A stretch of 64,000 bases of DNA, taken from contig JACEFZ010015032.1 in assembly GCA_014155875.1 (NCBI GenBank), positions 257,501 to 321,500 of the forward strand, written 5' to 3'. The position numbers and the translations under genes are program-made. Shown one piece after another: positions 62,441 through 64,000 of this stretch. Every line of letters begins with the position of its first letter. Position 1 is the stretch's first letter. The notes under the pieces were generated by a model that saw nothing but the letters and a program-made list of their open reading frames with translations, ran no database searches and was not told the origin of the DNA. This DNA comes from Cepaea nemoralis (taxonomy: Eukaryota > Mollusca > Gastropoda > Stylommatophora > Helicidae).

Positions 62441-62735
62441 AATGTCTTGATTTGTTGAAATAATGGTACTCGATAAACCTCACAAGACATCAAACCCCAG
62501 ACCCCCATTGTAAAACTTTGTGGGCTACCACTCTGTCATGGAACGGCCTGCTTTGACAATTTAAAACACTCCCAAACTTACTTTATTTTTGAATAATGAA
62601 GACCCCGGTTCAAATCCTCTGGGGTCAAAAGGAAAACCCTTAACTGCACAGTTTGTTGCGACTGCACTAGCTAGGCAGCCTTAATTCCTCAGGCTCAAGA
62701 CAAACACCCCCCCCCCCCCCCCCCCCCCCCCCCTT
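62440..62735 (-). repeat. SINE remnants, including family A copy, with (C)27 run
   Basis: Minus strand: a family A head (GAATTAAGGCTGCCTAGCTA with GTGCAGTCGCAACAAACTGT at 62640-62700) follows the C-run at 62707-62733. A second tRNA-like piece lies at 62460-62560 (ACAGAGTGGTAGCCCACAAA, GGGGTTTGATGTC). Confidence 0.6.
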
Positions 62736-62757
62736 CCTGCCATACATCGCAGGGTAC

Positions 62758-62765
62758 TATATAAG
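62758..62765 (+). promoter_or_regulatory. possible TATA box
   Basis: TATATAAG lies about 280 nt upstream of the coding start at 63046. It could serve the downstream gene if that gene starts here; no other core element was found. Confidence 0.2.
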
Positions 62766-63045
62766 CAGTAAATGACAGTTTGACAGAAGACACAATAGGT
62801 TGCACAATTTATTTTCTGGCATACTTGCCATGTACATACAGCAGAAGTCGTACAACAAAAACTAAAGCAAACAGAAGTCCTTGATGCTGAAATTTACAAC
62901 ACAAATTCCCACAGTAATTGAAATTGTGTACCATGGTAATTTTCTGCAAGGCAACAAATTCTGCAACCTATTGTTTGTGTCCACATTATTCCAATTCACC
63001 ATGAGACATTTTAATTTATTGCTACGTTTAAAATATTTGCAGACC

Positions 63046-64000
63046 ATGTCAAATAACTCACCAAGAAAATTTGCCAAGGCGAAGCGTGCCCAGCCGCCAA
63101 CACCAGAAGAAATCTCACGTGCCAGATCTGTGACATTTAACACTGACACGGTTGAAACATCCATTGGCGGCACACAGCGTATTGGCAAGATTAAACAGGA
63201 TCTGCTGCTTCATTTTGACGCCCCTGTTGTACCGGGTGCACCGACCAGAGTAACTTCCAGAAACAGTGGATCAACGACACAAAAGTCAAATGGCAGTGCT
63301 AGGAGCTCTGTGGACAAAGAAAACAATGATTTGAAATCACTCAAACCAAATACAGTAAACACAGAAGCAATACTAAAAGATACTTCTACTCAGAACCTAT
63401 CTGTAAACAACAACAATTCATCTAAATTGAGAATTAGTGCCAGTCCTATGAAAGACAAATCAAGCAGCACTTCTGCTTCCCAAAGCATTAAGACACAGAA
63501 TAAGAAAGCTTTGGACAGCCAAAATGATGTGTCTGTTAAGAGAAGTAAAGGGTTAGAAAACTCACAAACCAAACCAGATGATAGAAGTGTGGAGCATGCT
63601 TTCATTAAACCATCACAACCAGTGTCAGATGACCAAAAAACTACTTCTACAGGCATTATTTCTGCTTCCCAAATGAAAAAGACACAGGAAAAGAAAACTG
63701 TAGACTGTCTGAATGATGCATCAGTTAAGAAAAGTAAAGGATTAGAAAACTCTCAAATCAAACCAGATGAAAGAAGTGAAGAGGAGAGTTCAATTAAACC
63801 ATTACAGCCAGTATCAGAAGATCGAAGGACCACCATGGAACGTATTGAAACTGTTGCTAGGAGCCCATTTCGGACCCCAGATGCAAAACAAGCCCGAAGA
63901 CATACACTGGAGAGTAAGCTGTTTGCAACACCTGACTGCTATAGAGACGTGAACTTTGGGACCCCGAGGCTGGTGCTGTCAACAGTCCAGGATGAATCTG
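63046..64000 (+). CDS. unidentified protein, Ser/Thr/Lys-rich (partial, runs off the window)
   Basis: 318 codons are open to the window edge. The ATG at 63046 has a good context (ACCATGT) and is preceded by a splice-acceptor-like TTTAAAATATTTGCAG ending at 63042, so a 5' non-coding exon is likely. In-frame ATGs also lie at 63001 and 62884; the in-frame stop is at 62863. Visible features: RSVTF (residues 27-31), a fit to the PP1-docking RVxF motif; KEN (91-93), an APC/C degron-like box; a two-copy 63-aa repeat (residues 143-205 and 206 to about 265) with SKGLENSQ and KPDDRS/KPDERS; then SPFRTPD, FATPDC and FGTPRL Pro-directed sites. No folded domain. This suggests a cell-cycle or chromatin-associated scaffold, but the family is not recognised. 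Confidence 0.75.
   Translation, partial: MSNNSPRKFAKAKRAQPPTPEEISRARSVTFNTDTVETSIGGTQRIGKIKQDLLLHFDAPVVPGAPTRVTSRNSGSTTQKSNGSARSSVDKENNDLKSLKPNTVNTEAILKDTSTQNLSVNNNNSSKLRISASPMKDKSSSTSASQSIKTQNKKALDSQNDVSVKRSKGLENSQTKPDDRSVEHAFIKPSQPVSDDQKTTSTGIISASQMKKTQEKKTVDCLNDASVKKSKGLENSQIKPDERSEEESSIKPLQPVSEDRRTTMERIETVARSPFRTPDAKQARRHTLESKLFATPDCYRDVNFGTPRLVLSTVQDES
63472..63840 (+). repeat. 189-bp in-frame tandem repeat within the 63046 gene
   Basis: Two copies begin SASQ (63472 and 63661) and share KKSKGLENSQ and PVSEDR-like ends. The divergence is mostly conservative at the protein level. Confidence 0.88.

Overview
The window is animal nuclear DNA. It has spliced genes with GT-AG introns and is dense in non-LTR retrotransposon debris, tRNA-derived SINEs, cut-and-paste DNA transposons and minisatellites. 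The retroelement proteins look most like those of lophotrochozoans, probably a mollusc. That placement is a judgement from sequence style, not a database result.

Two host genes can be supported. The first is a complete minus-strand ZMYND19 gene (MYND zinc-finger protein), seven coding exons between 47401 and 30304. All six introns are GT-AG, all phases join, and the product is 231 aa. No single ORF reveals it, because the exons are 51-220 nt and lie among repeats. The second is an unidentified plus-strand gene whose first visible coding exon starts at 63046 and runs off the right edge. It encodes a Ser/Thr/Lys-rich, probably disordered protein with a PP1-docking-like RSVTF motif, a KEN box and Ser/Thr-Pro sites.

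Layout. 1-30 kb: intergenic repeats, including microsatellites, a 40-bp satellite with a 666-bp higher-order period, a frameshifted mariner, an internally deleted mariner, many 5'-truncated LINE ends, two composite elements with 66-bp terminal inverted repeats that carry LINE fragments, a perfect 47-bp inverted repeat, long minisatellites and a TTAA-flanked piggyBac remnant. 30.3-47.4 kb: ZMYND19 with repeat-filled introns. 47.4-62.8 kb: SINE and LINE fragments, a 36-bp minisatellite, a hAT MITE, a truncated hAT element with a perfect 8-bp target duplication, and nested LINEs. 63.0-64.0 kb: the second gene.

The most unusual structure is in the last intron of ZMYND19. About 22 tandem units of 66-85 bp are diverged copies of the 3' half of exon 6 together with its splice donor, so the intron is packed with decoy exon ends. 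The 27-bp minisatellite beside it resembles the start of the same intron. A second notable system is a short retroposon of about 142-147 bp, of which three copies each have a 12-13 bp target-site duplication visible in the sequence.
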